DNA from: Whalleya microplaca
Lineage: Eukaryota; Ascomycota; Sordariomycetes; Xylariales; Xylariaceae
DNA length: 64,000 bases
Direction: 5' to 3'
Assembly: GCA_022497155.1 (NCBI GenBank)
Contig: MU385737.1
Span: 186,001-250,000, forward strand
Below are positions 34,048-46,540 of this stretch, in pieces; position 1 is the stretch's first letter, and each line of letters starts with the position of its first letter. The notes below the pieces were generated by a model. It worked only from the letters and a program-made list of their open reading frames with translations. It did no database searches and was not told the origin of the DNA. Made by a program: the position numbers and the translations under genes.

Positions 34048-37000
34048 TCAAGAACCCTCCCCAACCATCCTTCTCCATGTCCCACGTCCGGCAAGTCGCC
34101 TCCGGGTCGCGTTCTTGCGATTCATATCGGGAATGACGTACTCGCTGCGCCGCTCGGCGCGGACCGTCTCCCAGAAGTCGTACCCGCGCTCGCGCTTGCG
34201 CGTGAGGACCTCTTCCTGCTGCTCCCGGCTCCGCCTGCGCCTGCGCTTGGCCTGCCTGGCTGCTAGGGGCTTCAGCTGCGCGAGGCCGTGCTTCGCGTGC
34301 TCGACGCCCGACTGCAGGTACCGGAAGCAGACTTTGAATGCAGACTGTGCGTGGCTACTGAAGGCGGCGACGAGCGTTAGAGCGATGACAAGGGCGGATG
34401 CGGGGACTGCGATGAGAGTCAGTTAGCCGGTGTAGTGTTTTATTGAAGGGGCAAAAAGGGGAGAGGAGGAACATACGTGAGATGGCACCGATGACGCTGA
34501 GGCTGACGAAATTGTCATCTTCACCGCCCCATTCTGCCGTGTTCATTCCGAATAAGCTTGTGAAGAAGCTCAAGGGTAAGAAGAGCACAGTGAAGGTCGT
34601 AAAAATCATGACCGACAGGTTCTGAGAGCTAGCGAGCTCTGTCTGTAACCGGGACCACCGCACCTCATCGACTTGTGCTTGACGCTGGACCATCTCTTGC
34701 AATTTTTCGTACTAGCATGGTCTGTCAGCAATGGTTTTCGGCACAAGACTCTGTTCTCCGGTGCTGTCTTACATCTTTCCTAGTACTTTCTACACGTTCA
34801 ATCATATCATGGGTTTGCCTTTTATACTCATCTAGCCGTTTCAATGCTTCATCCAAGAATGCTCGGCCGTTCACTGTGAAGTCTCGTAATTCAGGCTTCT
34901 CATAATTTTCCTTCATTACCTCGATTGTTGCCTGCTGCTCTGAGAACAGATTCCTCATCGTACTGAGCTCGTCGTCCATGTCCCGTAGCTCGAGCAATGC
35001 GGAAGTATTCTCACGGTTCTCGCGTTCGGCTTGCGCCAGTTCTCGCTGATGGCGCCTTTTGATGCTTTTAGCGCTGTTGTCTTCAGGATCATCCGAATCG
35101 GTATCGTCGACGAGCTTGTCTCTGAACGTCTGCATTCGGAACCTCTTCAGTGACGAAGTCATGCGCTCGGTCTAAGAAAATTTAGCAAAATTCTACAGTC
35201 TTCTGGGTTTGGTACCATACTAGTATTCCAATCGCTTCCTCGAAAATGCGGAAAACTTCCAAGTCGGGATGGGACGTCCGATCTAGCAGGACTGTAACGG
35301 CATGAAGAGTTACAAAAGCTGCGAGGTCCAACGCACTGTCACAGCGACCGCTGAGGTCTCCGTTCAGTTCGTTGTAGATACTGTTCCTGAGGTCCGCTTG
35401 CTGGAAGAGAGGGCCCTCCGTTGGATGTGACTCTCGCTTAGGGAAGAAAGTCGCCAAGGTTGCTATGAATCATGAGCGCCAAAATAGGGAATACGGGATA
35501 GTTTCCTAGATACTAACTCTGATCAATGGACCATAGCCACAGTTGGTCTACCATAAGCGCATTTCCATTAAGAATATCATCCTCCAAATTGGATTCGCTC
35601 TCGTCAGTATGACTTGCTGTTTCTGATTTGACGAGTGTATCCACGGCCGAAGCTAAACGACTGATAGGTGATCGACTAGTGGGTGGCATAGCGCTTGACG
35701 GTTCTCCATCGTCGCCTACATGATACATGTCTTGCTTGCGTTTGAACGGAAGTGCGATCCTTTCTTTCGTTAACTTGTACAACATTTGGTCGTCATCCCT
35801 AGCGTAGGTATCCTGCAGAGATGGATAACCGTATTGATCCAGAGTTCTCCGGGTATTAAGCGGAGGATCATGTCCAATGAATTCCCATACCACTCTCAAT
35901 TCTAGCGATTCTAGTTCGGCAATGTCTTTCGGGACGGGCCTAGCCCTGCCGTGTTTCAATCTTCGCTTAAGGATGTTGCGGCGCCGAACAATGTTCAGGT
36001 ACGTATCGAAATGCAGATATGGGAGATACAAATACAAATGTGTAGGGGATATCCCAGGGCTCACACTCCTCCCACTCCTGGCTGGAGATGGTGGACGAGG
36101 GGAATCTTTGAAGTCTCAGTTGGCCGTCACATTGCTCTATGGTACTGGTATCGAAACTTACTAGCTTCTGAAGGGACGAATGCACACCCAGGTTTCACGT
36201 ATGAAGCGTTTAAGTTCGAATGTCTACCTTGAACATGTTTACTTACCCAGTTGTCGTTGTTTAGGAGTTTGGAGTAGTCTTGGTTTTGTGTTTCGGAGAG
36301 CTTGTCAAAGATGTTCTGAGTCTTATGTTAGCAACGTCTGGCAGGGTACGCTAGCATAGAAGCATGTTCACCTTGACCCATTGGGGGTTATTAAAGGGCA
36401 GATGAATCCATATGAATTTCCTCCTTGACGGATCAGGCCGAGAGAACCCTGCCGTAAGTTCTTGCATTGCGGCGGCACGGCTGACATGTTGACTTTGATT
36501 CTTCGCCTCAGGGGCATGGTCATTCTTACTAGTGTCTCCCCCTGTTTTCAGAGTGTCAAGCTGCGATGCTGACTCGACAGTCTTTGGAGACACGTCAGCT
36601 TCGACAGGCTCTGACAGGCTCCTAATTAACTCATCACTTTCTATTTCAATGCTACCACCTCGACTCGAAGGGCGATTGAAACCTGGCATCGATAAAGAAG
36701 GGATTGTCAGACCACGACTTCGCCTTGGAATGGGGGGCACGGGCTCCGTGGCTGACTCAGGTAGCAGTGGTCGAGAGTGACTTGTCACTACAATTTCGGG
36801 TGACCGACCGTTCCTAGGTTCATGTTCGGGACCCCTCGACAAGTCTCCAGATCGTGCTGGATTCAGAAGTCTTTGGCTAAATCCTTGCACATTGTTCCAG
36901 ATTCCTAGGGTTCTTGACAATGGCGATACACCCGAGGCCGCATGTTGCGAGGGAGGCAAGGGCCCTCGGTGAGCCTTGGGTGCCACGGTGTGCATCCGTT

Positions 37001-38367
37001 CCTGCAGACACGTCTCCAGTCCCTTATCAAGAAATTCATCTAGCTGGGGCTTCGATACATACAGCCGAACGTCCCTGTCCGTCACGCTGTCTGGGTCCTG
37101 ATAAAACCCAATCAATTCGACTTTGACCTTGCTAGCCAGCTTTAGAGGCGTATGCTTGAAATTAGCGCTCAACTCTTCGGCCTTTCGAACAGCTCGTCCT
37201 AGGTCGGCGAGGAATGAATGCATCGTCCGGATGTTATTTGGCCCAAAAGAGGCACAATGGGCGTGGTCACTTTCAAGGGACAAAGCCTGCTCTCCTCGAC
37301 TTCTTAACAGCCCTGATTTGATTGAAGTCAATGGTGCGCTGAAGTGTACTTCATCAAAATCGGATCCACCGAGACCTGAGAGTTGCGAGTCCATGGTTTC
37401 GTAAAAAGTCCAGATGCGGAGTTCGCTTGCTATATCTATGAACTTGTCATGCATCCGCAGCAGGGACTTGCATCCCAGGCGCAACTCATTGGCAATAGAC
37501 TCAGGAAGTGGCCTTTGTAGATAGAGAAGATGCTGTATGCTCTCGCGCAGAGTGGACATCGACATGTAGCTAGAGCCACGATGTGGGGTAGCTAAGTGGT
37601 CAGCTTCATGTTTGTGCAAGATGTAGATGAAGGATCTTACCAAAGAAGGTTATTCCATGACAATCGTAGACCAGCGGCCGCAATTCCTCCTTCTTACTTG
37701 CTTTCACAAGGGCTAACTTAGCTACCAGTCCTCCGATACTATGGCAGATGAAGAATATCGGCCGCGATCTTTTCTGGCCTTCTCGTGTCCTCCTAAGCTG
37801 TTCCAAGAGGTCATCCGCGGCTTGGTCAAGCGTCATGTCTTCTGACAGTTCGCGATGCCGATACAGCATTACCCGCGCAGTGCTGACTTCCTTCCGGATC
37901 CCTTGTCGGATCCATAGGTGGCTTGCCTTAGGTAAAAGGCGGTTGATAGTAGGCGACAAGACACTACTACCGGGCAATTCCTTGACTGTGGGATACTTGT
38001 TAAGCTCAGTCGGCGTTGGGAGCTCAAAGTAGCCCTCGCTAAGAGGATCTCTTGCCCAGGTATCTACCGGGGAAGCGCCTATGCAAGGCACAGCGACAAT
38101 GTCAACCGTTGTCTCATTGTAGCCACGGCCGCTGATGTCACCATCGATATGCGCGAACCCAGGTTCCGGGTCCCAGTGGGAAAAGCTGCTACGGGCAGAC
38201 TTTACGCTTTCGAGGTCATCCTCATAGTCCTCACCTTGACGTGAGAGCTCAATGGAAGACTTTTGGCCCTCGGGCACATGAGAATTCGAAGTGCTGCCCT
38301 GCGTCGACTCTTGCGCCTCGACGGACGCGACCGTTGGATCATCCACTTCCTTGCGAACATCTGCCAT
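34048..38367 (-). CDS. Alpha/beta-hydrolase-CorA-like fusion membrane protein
   Basis: Eight exons join in phase: 38367-37641, 37591-36372, 36315-36162, 36114-35518, 35462-35221, 35171-34773, 34711-34477 and 34406-34048, giving about 1,310 residues. The N-terminal third is a serine-hydrolase fold: VAVPCIGASPVDTW, the nucleophile elbow FFICHSIGGLVAK with Ser210, TPHRGS, and ESDHAHCASFG holding the likely catalytic His. A disordered Ser/Pro-rich linker follows. The C-terminal half has a long cytosolic stretch (YLPYLHFDTY, FFPKRESHP, TERMTSSLKRFRM), a coiled coil, then a CorA-like pair of helices with the GMN motif (TSLFGMNT). The CorA fold transports Mg2+ or related ions. The acceptor at 36114 (GAG) is the least certain junction. 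Confidence 0.85.
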
Positions 38368-39380
38368 CTTGACTTAAATGTGGCTCAACATCAACGCGCT
38401 TCTGTCATACCTGTGTGAAAACATGAGGTACTGAACGCGAAAGCTGTTCACCACAGCTAGAAGCGCAGAAGAAATTATAGAGACGGGAAGTCGGCATGGG
38501 AGCGCAATGGTCAGATCTCATCAATTAAGAGTCGGCTACTGGGAAATTCCAGCTCCTGTAGGGCTGACCTGCCACCACCTTCCCATTTCCCGTATAGAAG
38601 TAAGCGTGTGAGGCATGTGGTGGTTTAGGGGTGTAGGGTGACCAGGGCCACATGCACGCTGATTGGATGCATCGTAGGATTTGCGAGCTAACGGTCGGCG
38701 TAATCAGAGTTGGCTCCAGAAGTAAGACGATCGGCATCATCTGCCGCCAGCATCTCAATGTAGGCATACAGGCTGACAGGCAGGCAGATTTATACTCAGA
38801 AGAGCTTTCGGTATAGAAATGAAGCCATATTGAAGGTATGGAAGAAACTCATCGTCATCGATTCCCACCTATACGCAAAGAAAGTTACTTGAAAATAGGA
38901 AAATAGGCAGCGTGGCGTTGGCGTTAAACTACTATTATAAGTGAGTTTAGCGTGCCTAGGCAGCTAACCTGCCAGCCTGTGTATATACATACATACATAC
39001 GTGCCTAGGTAGACTACATACATATGGAGTGAGTACACACAGGTCTCCCTACATACGGAAGCAGGCTGACAGGAGGCTAGCCGCACCACGGTGCGTGCCG
39101 AATTGCCGGGATCAGATCACCCCCTATGCAGTAGTTCAATAAGCTAAACCGATATACATACCCAGAATACAACCTAATAATTTAGCTTAACTTTCTCAAT
39201 TATACAATAGCACTTTGCGGCCAGACGAGATTGTAAACATTGCCGGAGTCATTGATAGAACTTGTTATGTTTGCTAGAGCTGATAATTATGTACTGCATA
39301 CAGATATTAAAGCCGCAACATTGTATAACTCATCTGCTCGTTAATCGTGAATCGTGAATCATGCCTTGCGTCACAGATCA
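38368..39380. promoter_or_regulatory. Intergenic region upstream of the fusion gene
   Basis: Non-coding promoter and flank. A short TACA-type repeat (ACATACATACATAC) lies near 38985-39000 and a triplet TCGTGAA repeat near 39345. Nothing else is supported. Confidence 0.35.
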
Positions 39381-40545
39381 TTATACCATATCTTCCCCCC
39401 TCCGGGCGGGACCGCTTCCAATAGTACCACTTCCCACAGCACCGCTTCCAACAGGCTTCCGCGGCAATCCCTGACCGTTCGGGGCATGTCTAGCACCAAC
39501 ACCCCATCCAGCTTTCCGCGTCCAGAGCGCATCCATCAGCTCGACTCCGTGGTGGGTGTACAGACATGGCTGTCCACGGTTGAGCGGAACGTGGTTCCAG
39601 CGCCAGTCCCAGATCGAAGCGTAGCACATGCGGTACGATGAGAACGCGAAAACCGTCCCGATGATCGCACCCGCAACCACGTCGTACCAGTTGTGGAACT
39701 CGTCAATCGTCAGAGCTCCGCCGATGAGGGTCGCGCCCAGAACCGGTGCGTAGACCGCGATCAGCTTCCACATCGCCGGGTGGTAATTGGCGAAGACCTT
39801 GAGCTTTGCGTTCAGATACAAAGACAGGTACACGAAGCCTCCAAAAGCAGCCGTGGTGTGTCCTGATGGGAAGGACTCGAGCGAGTCATTGATCTCGTTG
39901 ATGTCGCCTGTGCAGATCTCACTCGTGTAGTAGATGCTGTTGAACCCAGCAGCATTGTATCCCGCACCCTTTACGCCGGGGGCATTGCTTGCGAGGTTGA
40001 CATCAGGCTGGCAGACGGCCAAAAAATGAGGCCGCAGGCCGCCAATGAGCCACTTGAGAAAAACTTGAAAGACAGCCGCGGTGATGAGCGAGTAAAGCAG
40101 TCCGAGAATGCCATTATTCACATCCCAGAACGAACGGATACGGATCTGCATGAACAATATCACCACGATTGGAACCACAGCTGCCAGGAACGCCGCCAGC
40201 CAAATGGGGATAATTTCTTTCCGCAAAGGGTAGGCGAACTCTGGGTACACTACCTCGCCATCGGAGAAAGTAACGGGAAATGATCGCGTTGGGGCTGGAT
40301 GTGCCTCGTATATCTGAATGAGAAATTAGTTTGCAATACTACCCATAACTTCGTTGCAAACGACATACTCCCAATCCCAGGGCTCCCATGCATATCATCG
40401 TGAGAATATCGAGCCAGGTGTGTTTCAACCACTGTCCAAATGAAGGGCGTGTTGCCATGGTATAAGCGTCGTTAACCCGGCCGCGTCGAGGCTCGGCATC
40501 GGCGTGGCCAGGGCCATCACGGGCAGTGCGTTTGAATAAACCCAT
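39381..40545 (-). CDS. DPP1: PAP2-family lipid phosphate phosphatase (DPP1/LPP type)
   Basis: This membrane enzyme dephosphorylates diacylglycerol pyrophosphate, phosphatidate and related lipids. Two exons (40545-40369 and 40313-39381) join in phase to give 369 residues. The three PAP2 motifs are present: KWLIGGLRPHF (KxxxxxxRP), SFPSGHTTAAFGG (PSGH) and the third motif ending in DEFHNWYDVVAG with its His and Asp. Six hydrophobic helices fit the family topology. The C-terminal tail has a Gly/Ser-rich repeat of the type VGSGAVGSGTIGSG and is probably disordered. The gene symbol is by family resemblance to yeast DPP1; close paralogues exist. A CRE site lies 289 bp upstream. Confidence 0.9.
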
Positions 40546-40833
40546 TGCGTGTCAAATTAGCTCAGTGGATATGCTTCGTCAAGTAAATAGTTCCCAGCAA
40601 GGTGCAACGCCAGCGCCTCGACCTATCCTTCTAGTGGCTTGAAGAAATGTCCTGGGGGAAATCAGTGGATAATTTCTGTGCAGGAGTATTAGTTGACGAG
40701 CTGAAAGAACGAAGAGATGGCGCAAATATAAATAGGGCAATCTTTGGTTTTAACTGCCTGGTATTCCAGCTATCCATCCTGATGAATGTGTACTGTGTCA
40801 CTGTTGCTTTGTAGAATCACAGCATTTAGCAAC

Positions 40834-40841
40834 TGACGTCA
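40834..40841. promoter_or_regulatory. CRE palindrome TGACGTCA upstream of the lipid phosphatase
   Basis: A perfect ATF/CREB site 289 bp upstream of the DPP1-like start codon. Position is suitable for a promoter element; function is inferred. Confidence 0.35.
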
Positions 40842-42211
40842 TGTTAAACATCAGTCCCATGACGCGGCCTAGAGAAGCGTATTGATGACAACAATTCATC
40901 ATTAGAAACCAACAGTCGGCACACAGCCCGAGCGACACAGTCGGGACAGAATTTCGAGGTTCCTAGTCAGCCAATAACATTTCGCAGCCAAATTGGGGAG
41001 CTAGAGTCATGATGTGTCAGGGAAATCAGGTACGTCGTTGTTATTCATCCCTCCACCTGATTCGTCATGATAGAGCTCTGAACGTCATGGGCACCCGAAA
41101 ACTTGGCACAGACTTGGCAACAGTTGTCTCACTTCCAAATCGGGTCACTGGCGAGCCTAGAACAAAGTTCTCTTTAGGAGCACTCTTTAGGAGCGAAACC
41201 CTATCTTAACCTCTGTAAGCTACTTATCAATTTAATATTTTCGCTTCTGCATGTGCCTCTTCGAACGAGTCATCGGGCGGGAGATAACAATATCATCCGA
41301 GTATATAGTATGTACAGGACTAGATTTATTACTGTATTATTGGGTGGCTGTTAATTTATGTCGTTGAATTATACCCTTTGTCTGTGGCTATATAAGCAGA
41401 GAAACGCCCTATTTATACTATATTAGCATATGTGTAACAACTATCATACGACTCGTAGCCTGCTGCTATTTTGATAAGGTTTGTATAGGTAGTCTATGGG
41501 TTATGTGGGGAGGACAACATTATATCACTTTAGCACATCCATTCCCAGTATCGTGGTGAAGATGAGTTGGATAAAGGCACAGTGCTTGGATTTCTATGCT
41601 TCGTAGAAATACCCATTCATTGTTGCCTTCATTACGCCCCGTAATTATGTACGGAGGATACTCTAAGGTCTGCTTATGGTCAATAACATAGGGGCAAGAA
41701 CCATAATCAAGGGTGGCAAATTATACAAGGGTCAAGCTATGACAGTAGCACTCTGACTCCCAATTAATTCGAATACCAATGGCGAGGGTTGATGGAGCTA
41801 TCTCTGAGCGACTTACTCGCCGTCGATCATATGCGTGAAGATGTGCTTTAGATATTTTCAATGTGATGCTGGCAATAACAACACCAGCACGAACTCCCAT
41901 AGTAACACTGAGCTGGGGTAATATATTACCACTAACTTTGAACAGGCATATCATCAAACCATATACCTCAGGTAGCGTGACTGAAGAGGGCATACCAAAA
42001 TCGGCCGATATCAAATAGCACCAAGACACCAGCACTTGTTCTAGACACTTTAATGCACTGATATAATAGTATTTATAGATAGTATCACGGACAACAAGGC
42101 AAATACACATAGAACGATACCTGGGAAAGGACGTATAGTTGGTGAAGCAATGTATATTACAATAATATGACAATGAATGAGAGAGAAGAGCGAAGACTGG
42201 CCATAACAGCG

Positions 42212-42257
42212 ACCGAAAAGAACCGAAACAACCGAAACAACCGAAACAACCGGAAAC
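42212..42257. repeat. Tandem 9-bp repeat (ACCGAAACA)
   Basis: About four to five copies of ACCGAAACA, the outer ones imperfect. It lies about 110 bp beyond the 3' end of the DUF3716 gene. Confidence 0.75.
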
Positions 42258-42363
42258 TCCATCGTGAAACTCAAATACCCCTTCTGTAGCGGCCGAAGTG
42301 CCATAGTTTCACTCACAGACTATATCTTTAGAGACATAAGCCATTGAGTCATGATCTATAGCA

Positions 42364-43706
42364 TCAGCGTTCTGCCACCTCCGGCTCGCGACTAGGATTG
42401 AACCCATTGGCCCTTGCGGGATTTCCTCTCGACACGTTGACTATAGTAGCAATGGACTTGCAGGTGAGAGTGACTTGGTCACCCCTTCCAATTAAGAAGT
42501 GGCTGCTGCGGTCAATATCCAACGTGTTCCCCCCGCCAAAGTCGGCCTCGACAAGTCCGTTGTTGTTCCAACAATAGTAGTCGCCTTCCTCTGCCACGAA
42601 CTTGCGGGGTTGATCCTTGCCTAAGAACAAGGAATATGTGCCTTCATAAATGCTGTCGCGAATTATTGTCTCGTCTACAGTAATAAAACGATTAGTGGTA
42701 AGTACTAAGTAGATAATGTAGAGGACTGAGGGACCACAGCAGGTGATTACTTACTTTCGTCGGTGAGAAGTAGACGTCTGTCTTCCTCTTCCCAAACATC
42801 TAAGTATTCAACGGGAGAGATGATACGCGTCGGCGGAGGCGGCGGAGTCCACGGAGGCGGCGAGGGCGACGGCGAGGACGCCGGCGAGGACGGTCGCCCT
42901 AGTCCCCGTTGGCGACTAAGACCACGATTTTCCGGCCCGTACGGATGGAGGGAACTCGCATGGCGGAGCCGGGCCGACCGCCTGACCTGTGTTACCGCGG
43001 CAGGGGACGAGGGGCGCGGATCTACCTGGGCTGCAGGGGACGGGGGACGCGGATCTACCGGTGCTGCAGGGGACGGGGGACGCGGATCTACCGGGGCTGC
43101 AGGCGAGGGCTGGACCGATCCTGGCTTCTGCTTCCGAAGGTTGCACTTATGTCCTTTCCAAGAGTAATCGCAGTTGCTACAGCTACTGTGAGTCCATCTC
43201 AATGAGTCCATAATCTCCGGAGGTGGCACTATAACATTTGGAGTCAGTATTTTCTCTTTCTCCACAGTCTGATGAGGTTTCAGAACATCTGAAGTCTCTA
43301 CCCTGGAGCTTTAGCACCCCAATATAGGCACCTTGGTATGGAACAACCTAGGAAAGAAATTATAGAATTTCGGATATTACTCACGAATACACATGGGGAA
43401 TGGGCCTTTGCCTGTTCGGCAAGCATCGCAAGGTTGGGCCGCTTCGACCCCAATCCTGAACTTCATCAGGGCCGCTAAAGCCAGGTCGTCTTGCCGGAAG
43501 TTCTTGTGGGCTGTCTCTTCATCGCAGCCATCCCGCAACACCACTTGACGAACCACAGGGCATCCTAAATACAGTCTCTTTTCGTCCACATGCTTGCCTT
43601 TCTGAGTTGTCTTGTATGGGTTGGGGAAATGGGCCAAAGCTGGAACTTCGCTCTGGAGAGAGATCCAGTTGTCCATCTCCCCTACCGTACCCCAGTTATG
43701 GGCCAT
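42364..43706 (-). CDS. DUF3716-type cysteine-rich protein
   Basis: Three exons (43706-43385, 43228-42755, 42674-42364) join in phase to give 368 residues. The function of the family is unknown. It carries CDACRTGKGPFPMC before the first intron and SCSNCDYSWKGHKC after it, a four-to-six-Cys zinc-binding pattern typical of DUF3716. The middle holds an imperfect tandem repeat of 11 residues (APVDPRPPSPA, three to four times), followed by a very Pro-rich linker (SPSPSPPPWTPPPPP). The C-terminus has a compact WNNNGLVEADFGGGN segment. Genes of this type are common in accessory fungal regions. The first exon acceptor at 43228 was chosen because it keeps the frame and the Cys motif. Confidence 0.68.
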
Positions 43707-43720
43707 TGCAGTTGGTTGGG

Positions 43721-43763
43721 GTCAAAGAATGTGCAATCAAAGAATGTGCAATCAAAGAATGTA
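43721..43763. repeat. 15-bp tandem repeat just upstream of the DUF3716 start
   Basis: Unit TCAAAGAATGTGCAA, nearly three copies, starting 15 bp upstream of the DUF3716 ATG. It would lie in the 5' leader of that gene. Confidence 0.8.
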
Positions 43764-43972
43764 CAAAAGTGTCAGGTTTGGGTGAATAGAAAGAAGGAAT
43801 TATGCAATGGGTAAAGGTATGCGGGAGGGAAGTCTTGGTGAAGTTATGGCTAGGTGAGGACTGCACAAAAATGAGTTGAAAAATCTGTGTTGGTTGGCAG
43901 TTGCTAAATAAAAAATAGCCCAAGCTTTTGCATAGAAGAATCCGGAAAGAGATGGTGCAAACGATGCGAACA

Positions 43973-44024
43973 CTGTCGACGTGAACTGTCGACATGAACT
44001 GTTGACGTGAGCTGTCGACGTGAA
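43973..44024. repeat. 13-bp tandem repeat (CTGTCGACGTGAA)
   Basis: Four near-identical 13-bp units (CTGTCGACGTGAA with single substitutions). It lies about 270 bp upstream of the DUF3716 gene, in the probable promoter. Confidence 0.8.
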
Positions 44025-45795
44025 TATGGACGGTGCTAATATGGACTAGAGGCACTGCAAATGATGCGATTTCGACGAGGGGCGATAGAACACCACACAC
44101 CTGAGAATGATTACCAGTCTAATTGCAATGCTACAATCCAGACAACATAGTTTGGTTGACTTTCCTCCCAACTCGTCAGGACTACATGTTCTCCTGGTAA
44201 GTACCAAAGAGTCTACAAGGCCTGATCAGCTCATGTTGGGACATACTGTATTATTTACCGTATATATATCCATGATTATCACTTTATATGAGACCAATAC
44301 TACAAGTAAAGGGTATGTTATAGAAGCATATACTTTAGTGCTTATAAGATTCTAACCCCATACCCAGGTGCCAGTTCATTACATACGGGAACGAGATATT
44401 ATATCCCATTGGGCGGAAAGAAAGACACAAGCTGCAGATATTAGGATGTCCCAAACACAATTATGTTGTTCTTAGTCGAGTAATTATAGTGTGTGCTGCG
44501 GTTAAAATACTAATGCGAATTAGCGTTGCGCCAGTTGTAATTAGGTTGAAGACGGTAGAAAAGCTCGAAGGAAGTAAATAGATATACTACGCTTATGAGT
44601 TTGAATATGAGTTTGAATATACAAAGCTCGGGGCGATAGCGGCAGAAACGAATTGGATGGTTCATTTATTCATTGTATGATGTATCTTACAGCCCAGAAG
44701 CTATTCAAATTTGAAAATTGAAATAGCCTGCTATATATATGAAAAAAAAGCATCGTGGCAAGACCGAGTATGGTATGCTCTGGAAGGGTTAATTCGGGAT
44801 GGCTATAAATATGTCTTTGCCAACTTCCAGAGCCTCAACTGCCCTATAGAGTTCTCCCTCTCTCAAGTGGGGCTCTACCAAACCCTCATCTGAGGCCTGG
44901 TCATGCACCTTCTGGAAACAGTTACTAGTTCATCCGTCGTGGGCAGAAGGTATCCGAAGGTCTCGAAGGGGATGTCTCAGTCCGTCTCATCGATAAATAA
45001 GTATTTCCGGGGGAAACGTTCACCTCTGTCATGACGATGTCGTCTTCAGATAGAATACTCTTTCTAGCCTTGGTTATGTATCACAGCTATTGTGCGTAAT
45101 ATAGTCATTGAAATGCTACTATGATCACAACCAGTTAATTGAGTGTTGTAGCTATCTAAGTGATATTCTCCCAGAGGGTGAGAAGATCTCGTTTGAATAT
45201 TGAATGCTCGGTCGATCTCCATTCAAGAAATGGGCAACTAAAATTACTCTTATCGTGATATTGTGTTATTAGCAGCAGCGCTGAATTTGCTAGGTACCCG
45301 CGGGGACACAGAGACATAGGTATGCTCGAAACTAAATAAATCCCAGCTTGATATAGCCTATGACCTCTCATCAGCATTGTCTGCTTTCATTCTCAAGGCG
45401 AGAAGTACCGTCAGGCAACGGGTGTTGGGACAAATATTTGGTGCGGACTGTACCCAGGTGTCACACGGCTATTGGAGCCAAGACCTGTTGGAAGCCATAC
45501 GAGATGCAGGAATGCTGCACGAATACATATATTGGGTGCTGTTGGTTGTTATTCGTTACTGATGGAATGTATTACTGCCTAACAAAAGGTATGATCATCA
45601 GACGACGCCGATGTAGGCAACAAGAGATTACGCGTACTAGAATACGTACTGTAGTAGCAGGTCTATATAAGACCACACGCCGATACAGATTAGATTGGAA
45701 CCCAGAAGCACCCTCAGAGGCCCTAGAGAATTATTATTGAATTGATATATTCCAAGCCCTATTACAGCCCTTGTCACACCAAGATTCTAACCTGA

Positions 45796-45955
45796 CGGAT
45801 TACAGGGATATGTGACTGATAATCCAGCTGGCTGGGACGCCACACAAGCTGTGGCTGTATATATAGAAGGCTCTGCCTCCTCTGACTCTACTGACGATAC
45901 TTCTCGAATAATAACTACTATACTACTCATGACCTGCGTCTATTTCATCATAACC
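45796..45955 (+). repeat. Direct repeat, copy 1 (TGACGGATTACAGGG family)
   Basis: About 160 bp, from TGACGGATTACAGGG through GCTGTGGC, TATATATAG, CTCTGCCTCCTCTGACTCT and ATAATAACTACTATACTACT to CTGCGTCTATTTCA. It is repeated at 46382-46540 in the same orientation with point changes and small indels. A non-autonomous element end or two copies of a small element are possible. Confidence 0.65.
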
Positions 45956-46381
45956 ACAATTGACTAAATTGTGAAATATAATTTCTCCATTTGTAGTTAG
46001 ATGTGTCGACAGTGATGGGTTCGACATGTCCATAAAAGCCTCAGCATCTTTATCAGAATCATAAACTCGGCTACAAATACTACTGTCCCTCCTGCTTTAT
46101 CATATGTAGTTTTGCTTAGGCGCCTTTTCTATCCTTCACGCCCTAACGCAGTTCAAGCTTGCTGTACATCACAGGGATACTCCCCATACTCGAGTTTGAC
46201 CTCATTAGAGAAAGTTTTCAGAGCGCCTAAGTGACGAGTGTCAAAGGATTAAACTTGCAGGCTTATAGGCGACTGTAAGTGAAGATCTACATATGTATGG
46301 GCGTGGTCATAGTAGGCATGAAGTGGAAGAGGAAGCATTTCTGTTTCTATATTCCGGGCGGCCGTTCTAATAGTACCATGC

Positions 46382-46540
46382 TTGACGGATTACAGGGTTA
46401 TAATTCAGGTGGCTGGATGCCCCACAGCTGTGGCGTATATATAGGAGGCTACGCCTCCTACTCTGACTCTAGTGATGATACTTCTCTAATAATAACTACT
46501 ATACTACTCATAACCTGCGTCTATTTCAACAATGCTTATG
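46382..46540 (+). repeat. Direct repeat, copy 2 (TGACGGATTACAGGG family)
   Basis: Second copy of 45796-45955. The shared tail ATAATAACTACTATACTACT and CTGCGTCTATTTCA is nearly identical. The 430 bp between copies has no recognised coding content. Confidence 0.65.

Larger units (their letters stand above)
40546..42363. other. Intergenic region with CRE site and 9-bp tandem repeat
   Basis: About 1.8 kb without a supported gene. A CRE palindrome TGACGTCA lies at 40834-40841, upstream of the lipid phosphatase. A tandem 9-bp repeat (CCGAAACAA units) lies at about 42212-42257. Confidence 0.45.

Noticed and set aside
36182..36247. An intron at a GTAAGT site near 36241-36246 in the hydrolase-CorA gene
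   Set aside because: Reading straight through restores the family-like sequence (GRHSNLNASYVKPGCAF); any intron here would be under 25 nt.
42763..43213. Gly/Arg-rich plus-strand frames opposite the DUF3716 exon
   Set aside because: They read the Pro-rich repeat on the wrong strand and have no signal of coding.
43973..44024. CRISPR-like array
   Set aside because: Units are contiguous 13-mers without spacers in a eukaryotic genome.
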